DNA of 8,065 nucleotides, taken from NCBI GenBank assembly GCA_007117945.1, contig SKTN01000157.1, positions 1 to 8,065 of the forward strand, given 5' to 3'. The stretch's first letter is position 1. Each line of letters begins with the position of its first letter. Both the position numbers and the translations under genes were made by a program. Shown one piece after another: positions 1 to 6,968 of this stretch. The stretch comes from Nitriliruptoraceae bacterium (GTDB lineage: Bacteria; Actinomycetota; Nitriliruptoria; Nitriliruptorales; Nitriliruptoraceae). Below the pieces are notes generated by a model. The model made no database searches. It was not told the DNA's origin and saw only the letters and a list, made by a program, of their open reading frames with translations.

Positions 1-795
1 CGACACCCGGACCTCGGGACCGCGGTGCGGTGCCCGACCGAACGGATCGACCCAGATGGACCGGCACCCCGCTCGCACGGCGGGCAGGATGTCGTTGAAG
101 TAGTTGTCCCCGATGCACAGCACGGCGTCGGCGGTGACGTCGTGGATCCGGGTGAGCTCAGCGAGCCAGGACTCGAGCCCAGCCGGCTTGTTGGCGCCGA
201 AGTGGATGCCATCGAAGTGCGCCGGCAGGCCCAGGGTGTGGACGAGTTGGCGACCCAGGTGCTCCGGGGTGTTGGTCATCACGTAGCGCACGGGGAACCG
301 GGGGACCTCGGCGAGCACCGGCGCGAGGTCGGTGGTGTCGAGCAGATCCGAGGTCGCTTCGTTGATCGCGTGGCGGACCGCCGCGAAGGCCTCGTCCTGC
401 AGGCCGGAGGCGACCTGGAAGTGGCAGGCCAGGGCGCGCACGACCTGCCAGGCATCGCCCGCGTAGACCACGTCGTCGCCGTACCGGATCGGTGTGCCGA
501 CGCGCTCGTGGTCCACCGGCGTGCCGTCCCACCGGAAGGCGGCCTCCACGGTGAAGTCCGGCGCGCGCAGGATCACGTCGTCGCCCGGCGCGTAGAAGTC
601 GCCGAGCTCGAGCGGGTGCGACCCGGCGAGGATGGCGTCGAGCTCACCACGCAGCGTCCCGCTGGAGGTCGAACCCCGCTGGTGGAGTTCCTCGAGGTAG
701 CGGGGCACGAAGCCGTCACCCTGGTAGAGGGTGCCATCGAGATCGAAGATGGCGATGTGCACGCCGTCGGTGATCCTACGGGTGTCAGGTTCCAC
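1..795 (-). CDS. HAD-superfamily phosphatase, C-terminus cut by window edge
   Basis: A soluble phosphohydrolase of the haloacid dehalogenase superfamily; 265 residues are visible with no stop before the left edge. All four HAD motifs are seen: motif I IFDLDGTLY (nucleophile Asp18, acid/base Asp20), motif II VMTN (Thr174), motif III GANKPAG (Lys203) and motif IV IGDNYFND (Asp230, Asp235). About 150 residues lie between motifs I and II, room for a cap domain that would set substrate choice. I chose the GTG at 795 because GGAGG lies 8 bases upstream; an in-frame ATG at 810 has no such site. It overlaps the DUF47 gene by 11 bases, so it is probably the eighth gene of the operon. The family hydrolyses small phosphate esters, and some members (PhnX) cleave phosphonoacetaldehyde. 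I see no evidence for a specific substrate. In this context it may release phosphate from an imported compound. Confidence 0.88.
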   Translation of the reverse strand, partial: MEPDTRRITDGVHIAIFDLDGTLYQGDGFVPRYLEELHQRGSTSSGTLRGELDAILAGSHPLELGDFYAPGDDVILRAPDFTVEAAFRWDGTPVDHERVGTPIRYGDDVVYAGDAWQVVRALACHFQVASGLQDEAFAAVRHAINEATSDLLDTTDLAPVLAEVPRFPVRYVMTNTPEHLGRQLVHTLGLPAHFDGIHFGANKPAGLESWLAELTRIHDVTADAVLCIGDNYFNDILPAVRAGCRSIWVDPFGRAPHRGPEVRVS

Positions 796-1435
796 GTTTG
801 AGTCCTCCATCGGCCAGGGCATCCGCGGCGTCGCCCACCCGGAGTCCGACGACGTCGAGCCGGCGGAGCAGCTCACGGCGCTGGAGCACCCCCGGTTCGA
901 GGTCACGCTCGAACAGCTGGGCGAGGCTGGACTGGTAGCTGGCACGGACGTCGTTGACGAGCTTCTTGGTGCGCAGGGAACCGTTGACGGCCTCCAGGGT
1001 GTCGCTGGCGAGCAGCGTCACCGCTGCCTGCATCTGGTCGATCGCGGTCGCCAGGGCCTCCAGCGGTGCGATCATCAGGGGATCGCGGACCTGCGCGCCG
1101 AACAGGTCCAGCTCCCGGGTGAAATCGCGCAGGTTATCCACCACGTCGTCCAGCGAGCGCGACAGGCGGAAGAGGTCCTCACGGTCGATCGGGGTCACCA
1201 GCGTGCGCGAGAGGCGGGTGACCAACTGCTCGCGGTGCCGATCGCCCGCGTGTTCGAGCTCGCCCATCCGTCTCCGCGCCTCGCGGGTGTCGACCCCGCC
1301 GGTCGCGGCCTCCAGCGCCAGGGCGACCGCCTCGCCGGCGACACCCACCTGACGGACCAGGGCGGTGATCAGCCGCTGCTGGCTGTGCCCGGTCAGGTCC
1401 GAGACGACGCTGCGGAGCAGGCTCGGTCCCCTCAT
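785..1435 (-). CDS. DUF47 / PhoU-like Pit accessory protein
   Basis: A 216-residue, largely helical cytoplasmic protein of the DUF47 (PhoU-related) family, whose members are typically encoded beside Pit phosphate transporters and are thought to modulate them. Seen: the family-like stretch around residues 61-102, LEHAGDRHREQL followed by TPIDREDLFRLSRSLDDVVDN, with Asp65, Asp84, Asp87, Asp96, Asp97 and Asp100 in positions resembling the acidic metal-binding helices of PhoU-like proteins, and a C-terminal helix with LDVVGLRVGDAADAL. Length is normal for the family (about 200-215). Its ATG overlaps the pit stop as ATGA, and no clear Shine-Dalgarno precedes it, so translation is probably coupled to pit. 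That adjacency strongly supports a Pit partner role. The gene lies downstream of pit, whereas it is often upstream in other genomes. Confidence 0.87.
   Translation of the reverse strand: MRGPSLLRSVVSDLTGHSQQRLITALVRQVGVAGEAVALALEAATGGVDTREARRRMGELEHAGDRHREQLVTRLSRTLVTPIDREDLFRLSRSLDDVVDNLRDFTRELDLFGAQVRDPLMIAPLEALATAIDQMQAAVTLLASDTLEAVNGSLRTKKLVNDVRASYQSSLAQLFERDLEPGVLQRRELLRRLDVVGLRVGDAADALADGGLKRGT
804..808 (-). promoter_or_regulatory. ribosome binding site of the HAD gene
   Basis: GGAGG on the minus strand, 8 bases before the GTG at 795 and inside the end of the DUF47 gene. It decides the start: the alternative ATG at 810 would overlap this site and has no purine-rich site of its own. Confidence 0.65.
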
Positions 1436-2382
1436 GGCAGGCTCGCCAGCGCGAGGCCGAGGAGCGCTGCCAGCACGAAGGCGGCAGGCAGGGTCAGGGT
1501 CCAGGCGATCGCGATCCGTGCCACCGGTCGCCAGCGCACCCGTCGGGGCGTGATCCCCACGCCGGCACCGACGAGGCCGCCGGTCACCGCCTGGGTCAGG
1601 CTGACCGGGGAGCCGATCGCGGCGCTGCCCAGCACCGCGGCGCCCGAGGCGATCTGCGCGTAGCCGGCCTCCTCGGTGCGCAGCGGGAGGACGCCTGCGC
1701 TGAGGGTGGGACCGATGCGGGCGAACCCGAGCACGGTGCCCGCGCCGAAGGTGGCGACGGTGAGCAGCCACCACCCGGCCCCGACCTCGGTCACGGCGAC
1801 CGACATCACCACCGCGGTGGCGGCGAGCATCTTCTGGCCGTCGTTGGTCGCGTAGGCCAGGCACTGCAGCAGGAAGCCGACGCGCGGCAGCGCGCGACGC
1901 ACACGCGGCATCGGGCCGAGCAGCGGCCGGCCGGCGCGCTGGAGCAGGTACGCACCGATGAGACCGACGGCCGGCGCCGCAGCGGCGACCAGGAGCACCC
2001 ACCCGATGGTCGACCACCCGACGGGCAGCCCCGCGGCGAGCCCGGCGCCGGCGATCGCCCCCACCAGGCCCAGCGTGAGGCTGGTGGGCAGCCCCTGACG
2101 GGTGAGGAGCCAGACGACCGCCAGGGTCGCGACCAGCGCGACGGTCAGGGCCGCCGCGCCCCCCTGGCCCTCGAAGCTGACCAGACGGGACGCCAGGGTG
2201 TCGGCGACGCGCGTGCTCACCAGGGGCCCGGCGGCGAGGGCGACGAGGAGGATGACGACGGGCAGCCAGGGATGGCTGCTCGCCACCCGTGAACCGGCAG
2301 CCACGATCGTCCCACCGTCGTTGACGCCGTTCGTCCAGGCGAACGCCAGCAGCACGGCGACGGCAACGCCCTCGTCGATCAT
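1432..2382 (-). CDS. pit: Pit-type inorganic phosphate transporter
   Basis: A 316-residue integral membrane protein of the PiT/PHO4 family, which moves inorganic phosphate coupled to protons or cations. Seen: the two family signature repeats, NGVNDGGT near the N-terminus (residues 18-25) and ATNDGQK (178-184), each with the invariant Asn-Asp, and two partner loops, GLPTSLTLGLVGA (97-109) and SPVSLTQAVTGGLVGAG near the C-terminus. Many hydrophobic spans lie between. It is shorter than E. coli PitA (about 500) but within the range of compact bacterial Pit proteins. The first signature has Gly-Gly where Ala-Asn is common, which may mark a subfamily. The ATG overlaps the stop of the upstream phosphatase as ATGA, with a weak GGGGTGG upstream; the next gene also overlaps by ATGA. 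Pit systems are reversible in principle, so in this operon it could import phosphate or vent phosphate freed by the neighbouring phosphatases. Confidence 0.9.
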   Translation of the reverse strand: MIDEGVAVAVLLAFAWTNGVNDGGTIVAAGSRVASSHPWLPVVILLVALAAGPLVSTRVADTLASRLVSFEGQGGAAALTVALVATLAVVWLLTRQGLPTSLTLGLVGAIAGAGLAAGLPVGWSTIGWVLLVAAAAPAVGLIGAYLLQRAGRPLLGPMPRVRRALPRVGFLLQCLAYATNDGQKMLAATAVVMSVAVTEVGAGWWLLTVATFGAGTVLGFARIGPTLSAGVLPLRTEEAGYAQIASGAAVLGSAAIGSPVSLTQAVTGGLVGAGVGITPRRVRWRPVARIAIAWTLTLPAAFVLAALLGLALASLP

Positions 2383-3248
2383 GCGACGTCCACCCCGCCG
2401 AGGGCGGCCAGCGCCGCGGGCAGCGGTGTGCGCTCGAGCTCCAGGGCACCCGTGGCGGCGGCGAAGGCGCGTGTCCCGTCGGTCCAGGCGTGGGGCCCGT
2501 CGCCGCTGGGGGTCAGGAAGCGACCGCCCGCAGCCTGGAGCATCGCCGCCCCGGCGGCCACGTCCCAGGTGTGGGCCCCGGCGGCGAAGGCCGCCTCGGC
2601 CCGACCAGCTGCCACGTAGGCCAGCTCGAGGGCGACCGACCCGAGCCGACGGGTCGCGCGGAAGCCGCGCAGCAGCTCGCCGTAGCGCTGCGCCTGCGAG
2701 GTACCGAAGGGCTGCGCCTCGTAGGGGAAGTTGGTGAGCAGCACGGCGTCGAGGGGCTCGGCGACCTCGCTCGGCTGCAGCGGCCGGCCGTTGCACTCGA
2801 CGACCTCGCCCGCCGTGGCGAAGCACTCCTCGCGGAGCGGATCGAGGACGACACCGGCGACCAACCGCCCCTGCACCTCGGCGCCGATCGACACGCAGAA
2901 GAAGGGCACGCCGGTGGCGAAGTTGATCGTGCCGTCGATCGGATCGACGTGCCAGCGCACCTGGTGCGCGCCACCGGGCTGGTGGGTGCTGCCCTCGCGG
3001 GTGCCGTACTCCTCACCCACCACCGCCGAGCTGGGCAGCGCGGCCAGCAGGTGGTCGCGCAGCGAGCGCTCCGCCCACAGGTCCGCGTCGGTGACCACGT
3101 CGTGCGCACCACCCTTGCGTTGCGCACCGGTGTCGCGGTCGTGGAACACCGTGGCCAGTCGCGGCGCCACGGCCTCAGCGGCCTCGATCGCGAGGTCGCG
3201 CACCACCCGGGGGTCGGGTGCGCAGGGACCGGGAGCGTCGGTGGTCAT
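2379..3248 (-). CDS. inositol monophosphatase-family phosphatase
   Basis: A 289-residue Mg2+-dependent phosphatase of the inositol monophosphatase (IMPase/SuhB/HisN/CysQ) family. Seen: Lys45 before DVVTDAD (50-56); VGEEYG with metal ligand Glu79; the core motif DPIDGTINF (102-110) with Asp102 and Asp105; and HTWDVAAG (226-233) with Asp229, the usual base-proximal aspartate. All expected catalytic residues are present and length is close to the family norm (about 260-290), so the enzyme should be active. The ATG follows the phnE stop by one base without a good Shine-Dalgarno, suggesting translation coupled to phnE. Family members act on inositol phosphate, histidinol phosphate, 3'-phosphoadenylate or fructose bisphosphate; I cannot tell which from sequence. 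Coupling to a phosphorus-compound importer suggests it acts on the imported molecule or its metabolite, which is inference. Confidence 0.9.
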   Translation of the reverse strand: MTTDAPGPCAPDPRVVRDLAIEAAEAVAPRLATVFHDRDTGAQRKGGAHDVVTDADLWAERSLRDHLLAALPSSAVVGEEYGTREGSTHQPGGAHQVRWHVDPIDGTINFATGVPFFCVSIGAEVQGRLVAGVVLDPLREECFATAGEVVECNGRPLQPSEVAEPLDAVLLTNFPYEAQPFGTSQAQRYGELLRGFRATRRLGSVALELAYVAAGRAEAAFAAGAHTWDVAAGAAMLQAAGGRFLTPSGDGPHAWTDGTRAFAAATGALELERTPLPAALAALGGVDVA

Positions 3249-3249
3249 C

Positions 3250-5013
3250 TCAGATCAGCTTCTGGCGCAGCCAACCGGAGAAGCGCTCCACGCCGTAGAC
3301 GATCACGAAGATGAGGATGATCACGCCGGCCATGCGGTCGAACTGGCGCTGCCCGATGGTGGAGTCGAGCAGGTTGCCGATGCCCCCGGCACCGACGATC
3401 CCGAGGATCGTCGCCGCGCGGATGTAGACGTCGAAGGTGTACAACCCCACGCCCACCATGGACGGCACCGCCTGGGGCAGTACCCCCGTCAAGGTCCGTT
3501 GGAGCCAGCTGGCACCGGTGGAGGTGAGCCCCTCCTGCACCTTGCTCAGGGGGAGGGACTCCAGGGCATCGGCCATCAGCTTCCCGGTGAGGCCGATGGC
3601 GCCGATGGTCAGCGCGAGCACGCCGGCGAAGGGGCCGAGCCCGACGGCGACGACGAACAGCACCGCAAGGATCAGCTCCGGGATGCCGCGCACGGCGAGC
3701 ATGGAGAACCGGGAGAACCGGTAGGCCCAACGGTTCGGCGCCACGTTGCGGGCACCGAGGAGCGCGAAGGGGATGCTGAGCAGGATGCCCAGACCGGTGG
3801 CCGTGATGGCGATCCAGAAGGTCTCCGACAGCTCCGTGACCGTGCGGGCGATGTTGGTGGTGAAGTCCGGGGGGACCATCAGCGCCAGCAGCGCTCCCAC
3901 GTCGCCGACACTGTCGAGGTAGCGGCGAAGGCTGATGTCCAGGGCCCCGAAGCTGATGATGGTGAGCACGATCCCAGCGCCGGCGAAGATCCACTTGCGC
4001 AGGCGCAGCGCACCCCACGGCTCGCGCAGCGTGTCGCCCCGCTCGAGCTGCCCGGCCGCCGTTGCCCGGCGGTAGCGCTCCTGACGGGTGGCCTCGGCGG
4101 CGGCGCGGTCCTCCTCCGACTGTCGCCGGATGCGGTTGGTCAGGCGGTAGGGGTTGGCCTTGCGGCCCTGGTCCTCAGCACCGAGCAGGGCGCGACGGAC
4201 CACGTTCGAGATCTGCTCCACCAGCACGATCAGGACGAAGATGATGGCGACGATCGCGAAGACCCGCGAGTAGGCGAGCTGGCCCTGCACGCGCTGCAGT
4301 TCCAGTCCGATGCCCCCTGCGCCGACGTAGCCGAGGATCACGGCGGAGCGCACGTTGATGTCGACGCGGTACAGGCCCAGCGCGATCCAGCCGCTCAGCA
4401 CCTGGGGGAGGACGGCACTGACCAGGACCTGCAGACGCCCTGCACCGGTGGCCTTCATGGCCTCCACCGGACCGGGGTCCACCTCCTCGATCGCGTCGGA
4501 GTAGAACTTGCCGACCATCCCGATGGAGTTGATGCCGATCGCGAGCACCCCGGCGACGGGCCCGATCCCGATCGCGCGGACGAAGACCAGCGCGAACACG
4601 ATCGCGGGCACGGAACGGGTGAAGACGATGATGCCGCGGCTGACGGCGTAGCCGATCCGCCCGGTTGTGGTGTTGCGCGCCGCCAGGACCGCCAGGGGCA
4701 CGGAGAAGACGATGGCCAGTGCGGTGCCGGCGATCACCATCCACACCGTGACCAGCAGCTCGTCGACGTAGCGTCGCCACTCGTCGAACCGCGGTGGCCA
4801 CATGCGCTCCACGAGGTTGGCGAGGTCACCGACACTCTGGATCAGCCGGGCGGGCGACATGCCGGTCTGCCACATGCCGATCGGGATCAGCACGAGCAGC
4901 AGCAGCCCGAGGGTCCACAGCTGTGCACGCTGCCGGGTCCAGGGGGGGCGGATCGGGTCGCCGGGGTCGGGGAGGCCGGCTCCGGCACCGGCCGGTTCCG
5001 TCGCGGTGGCCAT
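3250..5013 (-). CDS. phnE: fused double-domain phosphonate-type ABC permease (PhnE-PhnE)
   Basis: The membrane channel of the PhnCDE importer, 587 residues, about twice a single PhnE (about 260-280). Two homologous permease units are seen. Unit 1 (about 80-275) has AVLAARN, GIGPVAGVLAIGINSIGMVGK, the ATPase-contact loop EAMKATG...LP (184-203) and ILGYVGAGGIG (226-236). Unit 2 (about 390-587) repeats these as ALLGARN, GLGPFAGVLALTIGAIGLTGK, EGLTSTG...LP (494-513) and ILGIVGAGGIG (536-546). Each unit has about six hydrophobic spans, counting the ones at 35-50 and 342-358. A highly charged, probably helical and cytoplasmic linker (about 280-335) joins them. One chain would therefore form the whole transmembrane heterodimer. 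The ATG at 5013 is chosen because GGAGG lies 9 bases upstream and the phnC stop is one base away; the open frame extends 16 codons further into phnC without support. Confidence 0.92.
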   Translation of the reverse strand: MATATEPAGAGAGLPDPGDPIRPPWTRQRAQLWTLGLLLLVLIPIGMWQTGMSPARLIQSVGDLANLVERMWPPRFDEWRRYVDELLVTVWMVIAGTALAIVFSVPLAVLAARNTTTGRIGYAVSRGIIVFTRSVPAIVFALVFVRAIGIGPVAGVLAIGINSIGMVGKFYSDAIEEVDPGPVEAMKATGAGRLQVLVSAVLPQVLSGWIALGLYRVDINVRSAVILGYVGAGGIGLELQRVQGQLAYSRVFAIVAIIFVLIVLVEQISNVVRRALLGAEDQGRKANPYRLTNRIRRQSEEDRAAAEATRQERYRRATAAGQLERGDTLREPWGALRLRKWIFAGAGIVLTIISFGALDISLRRYLDSVGDVGALLALMVPPDFTTNIARTVTELSETFWIAITATGLGILLSIPFALLGARNVAPNRWAYRFSRFSMLAVRGIPELILAVLFVVAVGLGPFAGVLALTIGAIGLTGKLMADALESLPLSKVQEGLTSTGASWLQRTLTGVLPQAVPSMVGVGLYTFDVYIRAATILGIVGAGGIGNLLDSTIGQRQFDRMAGVIILIFVIVYGVERFSGWLRQKLI

Positions 5014-5014
5014 G

Positions 5015-5896
5015 TCAGCCCGCCTCCGCACTCGTCTGTGGGGCGTGCGTCGGTTCGGCATCGTCCTCAGCCGGCGCGGTCCCGGGATCGACCCGTCGGT
5101 AGACGTTGCGGGCGTCGGCGTCGCTGAGACCCTTCGCCCGCTGGTCGAGGACGATCTCGCCGGCCCGCAGCCCGATCATGCGGTCGGCCCAGCCGAGGGC
5201 CAGGTCGACCTGGTGGAGGCTGCACAGCACGGTCAGCCCGTCCTCCTGACAGACGGAGAACAGCACCTCCATGACGGCGTGCGAGGACTCCGGGTCCAGG
5301 GAGGCGACCGGCTCGTCGGCCAGCACGACCTCGGGCTGCTGGAACAGCGTGCGCGCGATCGCCACCCGCTGCTGCTGGCCGCCGGACAGGGTGTCCGCGC
5401 GCTGGAAGGCCTGATCGGCGAGGCCGACGCGGTCGAGCTGCTCGAACGCCTCCCGGCGCATGCGGTTCGGGTAGGTGAGCACGCCGTAGCGCGGGCCGCG
5501 GAGGCGGCCCAGCGCGCCGGTCAGCACGTTCTCCAGGGCGGTGGCTCGACCCACCAGGTGGAACTGCTGGAAGATGAACCCGACCCGGCGCCTGAGGGCG
5601 CGGAGGTCACCGCCCTTGAGCTGATCGACGCGCTGGCCGAGCACCTCCACCTCGCCCGAGGTCGGCGTGACGAGCCCGTTGATGTGGCGGAGAAGGGTGG
5701 ACTTCCCCGACCCGGACAGGCCGATCAGCACGAGCAGTTCGCCGCTGGGGACGTCGAAGGTGACCCCACGCAGGGCCTTGACGCGCCCGTCGTCGAACTC
5801 TCGGACCAGATCGCGGACACGTACGACGGGGGCCGGGTCGGCACCGCCGGATGCGGTGCCGGACCCGGGCGATGGCTGGAGGGCTTCGGTGGTCAC
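5015..5896 (-). CDS. phnC: phosphonate-type ABC transporter ATPase PhnC
   Basis: The cytoplasmic ATPase that powers import through PhnE, 293 residues with a GTG start. Motifs in order: Walker A GLSGSGKST (59-67), followed by LLRHINGLVTPTSGEV, which is characteristic of PhnC; Q-loop FIFQQFHLVGRATALENVL (107-125); ABC signature LSGGQQQRVAIAR (170-182); Walker B VVLADEP with Glu195; D-loop SLDP; H-loop His228. All catalytic residues are present. It carries an alanine/glycine/proline-rich extension of about 22 residues at the N-terminus and a loose acidic tail after residue 270, both probably disordered. A strong ribosome site precedes it, so it is the best-equipped gene for independent initiation, 40 bases after phnD. 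Because PhnE is a single fused chain, two copies of PhnC would be expected to bind its two contact loops. Relatives transport phosphonates, phosphite or phosphate esters, so the name does not fix the substrate. Confidence 0.93.
   Translation of the reverse strand: MTTEALQPSPGSGTASGGADPAPVVRVRDLVREFDDGRVKALRGVTFDVPSGELLVLIGLSGSGKSTLLRHINGLVTPTSGEVEVLGQRVDQLKGGDLRALRRRVGFIFQQFHLVGRATALENVLTGALGRLRGPRYGVLTYPNRMRREAFEQLDRVGLADQAFQRADTLSGGQQQRVAIARTLFQQPEVVLADEPVASLDPESSHAVMEVLFSVCQEDGLTVLCSLHQVDLALGWADRMIGLRAGEIVLDQRAKGLSDADARNVYRRVDPGTAPAEDDAEPTHAPQTSAEAG
5023..5027 (-). promoter_or_regulatory. ribosome binding site of phnE
   Basis: GGAGG on the minus strand, 9 bases before the ATG at 5013, lying within the last codons of phnC. 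It fixes the phnE start against the longer upstream reading (candidate start at 5061). Confidence 0.65.
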
Positions 5897-5902
5897 GACG
5901 AC

Positions 5903-5914
5903 TCACCTCTCCTT
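5903..5914 (-). promoter_or_regulatory. strong ribosome binding site of phnC
   Basis: AAGGAGAGGTGA on the minus strand, ending 6 bases before the GTG at 5896. It is the longest match to the 16S rRNA tail consensus that I found, and it supports the GTG start. The surrounding 40-base phnD-phnC gap contains no convincing terminator. Confidence 0.7.
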
Positions 5915-5936
5915 CGTGCGGGCGCAGGTACCGGGG

Positions 5937-6968
5937 TCAGTCGCAGGCAGGGGCCTGCGTCTCCTCACAGACCATGCGCAGCGTGTCGTAGTACTCGTCG
6001 TCGACGGGGAAGTAGCCCCAGCTGCCGGCGTGGTCGAGTCGGCAGGACGGTGCGCCGGAGGGACCCTCGTCCTCGATCCAGACGTCGCCGCACAGGCCAC
6101 GCTCGTAGAGCACGTCACCGTTGAGCTCGACCACCTTCTCGCGCAGCGCGTCCTGCAGGGAGGTGGGCAGCTGGGTCGACACGTAGACGCCGCCGGACTC
6201 GACCTCCTGCTCGTAGAAGAACTTCAGCTCATCGAGCTCGATCGCGCCCTCAGCCGGCAGGATCTCCGTGACCATGCCGAGGAAGGAGAACCCGGCCTCG
6301 CAGTCACCGTTGATGACGGAGAGGACGGCGGCATCGTGCTGGCCGGTGAAGACGGTGGTCATGTCCGACTCAGGATCGATCCCCAGGGAGAGCATCTCGC
6401 CGGCGGGGTAGAGGTAGCCGGTCGTCGAGCCGGGGTCGGTGAAGCACACCTCGCGGCCGACGAGGTCCTCCATGCTGTCGATCTCGTCGTTGTCCGCCAG
6501 GGTGAACCCGAGGGAGGCGTTGTCCGGCTCCATGCCGGGGCCGCGGATCGTGGCGCCGATCGGCTCGATCTCGGCTCCCTGGTCGCGGGCGATGACGTAG
6601 CCGAAGGGTCCCATGTGGGCCAGGTCGGCGTTGCCGGCGATGAGCGACTCGACGACACCGGCGATGTCGGTGGCGGTGACGAACTCGATCTCGATGCCGA
6701 GGTCCTCCTCGAGGGCCGTGATGATGCCGCCGTAGCCCTCCTCGAGACCCTCATCGCCCTCGCCGGGGACCACCGCGTAGGTGATCGATTCCGGCCAGTC
6801 GTCATCGGCTGCGTCGCCGTCCTCGGTGTCGGTGTCGGTCGCCTCGGTGTCGGCGCCGTCGGTGTCGGTGGTCTCTGCGTCGGTGTCGTCGGACCCGCAG
6901 GCTGCGGCCAGCAGCGCCACGGCCGCGATCGTGCCGAGGGTGCGGAAACGTCGTGTTCGGTTCCTCAT
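5937..6968 (-). CDS. phnD: PhnD-type phosphonate/organophosphate-binding lipoprotein
   Basis: The extracellular, membrane-anchored receptor of the importer, 343 residues. Seen: a basic N-terminus, hydrophobic stretch and lipobox-like LLAAAC with Cys24 (Ala at -3 is tolerated but not ideal); an Asp/Thr/Glu-rich linker (25-57); then the PhnD fold. Family marks are the first-lobe stretch GNADLAHMGPFGYV (112-125), FTDPGSTTGYLYP (176-188), matching the STSG loop that holds the phosphonate/phosphate group, and FTGQHDAAV with His211. The mature protein is extremely acidic (about 75 acidic, 9 basic residues; only two lysines) and carries six cysteines (175, 223, 293, 309, 334, 342) that could pair in the oxidising exterior. 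The ATG overlaps the regulator's stop as ATGA, and GGGAG lies 10 bases upstream. The head-group loop supports a phosphonate, phosphite or phosphate-ester ligand; which one is unknown. Confidence 0.9.
   Translation of the reverse strand: MRNRTRRFRTLGTIAAVALLAAACGSDDTDAETTDTDGADTEATDTDTEDGDAADDDWPESITYAVVPGEGDEGLEEGYGGIITALEEDLGIEIEFVTATDIAGVVESLIAGNADLAHMGPFGYVIARDQGAEIEPIGATIRGPGMEPDNASLGFTLADNDEIDSMEDLVGREVCFTDPGSTTGYLYPAGEMLSLGIDPESDMTTVFTGQHDAAVLSVINGDCEAGFSFLGMVTEILPAEGAIELDELKFFYEQEVESGGVYVSTQLPTSLQDALREKVVELNGDVLYERGLCGDVWIEDEGPSGAPSCRLDHAGSWGYFPVDDEYYDTLRMVCEETQAPACD
6822..6886 (-). repeat. imperfect short tandem repeats coding the Asp/Thr linker of PhnD
   Basis: On the plus strand TCGGTGTC recurs five times in this stretch, partly in 6-base steps (GACACC on the coding strand, Asp-Thr). 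It encodes most of the low-complexity linker between the lipid anchor and the binding domain. The 6-base period keeps the frame, so repeat gain or loss would only change linker length. Confidence 0.7.

Noticed and set aside
25..1663. Plus-strand open frames at 25-801 and 731-1663
   Set aside because: They lie opposite the HAD, DUF47 and pit genes, whose family motifs are clear; the plus-strand products show no motif.
5014..5061. Longer phnE reading starting at 5061
   Set aside because: The extra 16 residues are arginine-rich, overlap phnC and have no ribosome site, whereas the ATG at 5013 has GGAGG at the right distance.
2731..5127. A 798-codon plus-strand open frame opposite phnE, phnC's end and the phosphatase gene
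   Set aside because: It is the high-GC mirror of well-supported minus-strand genes; its translation is low-complexity (His, Asp, Gly, Gln-rich) with no recognisable domain or hydrophobic order.
5897..5936. Possible terminator or promoter in the phnD-phnC gap
   Set aside because: Only a TGCG/CGCA pair with a two-base loop and a GGTACC palindrome are present; there is no stable stem followed by a T run and no -35/-10 pair. The space is mainly the phnC ribosome site.
6900..6968. Twin-arginine (Tat) signal in PhnD from the arginines near its N-terminus
   Set aside because: The Arg-Arg pair (residues 6-7) is not followed by the usual x-Phe-Leu-Lys pattern; an ordinary lipoprotein signal explains the segment better.
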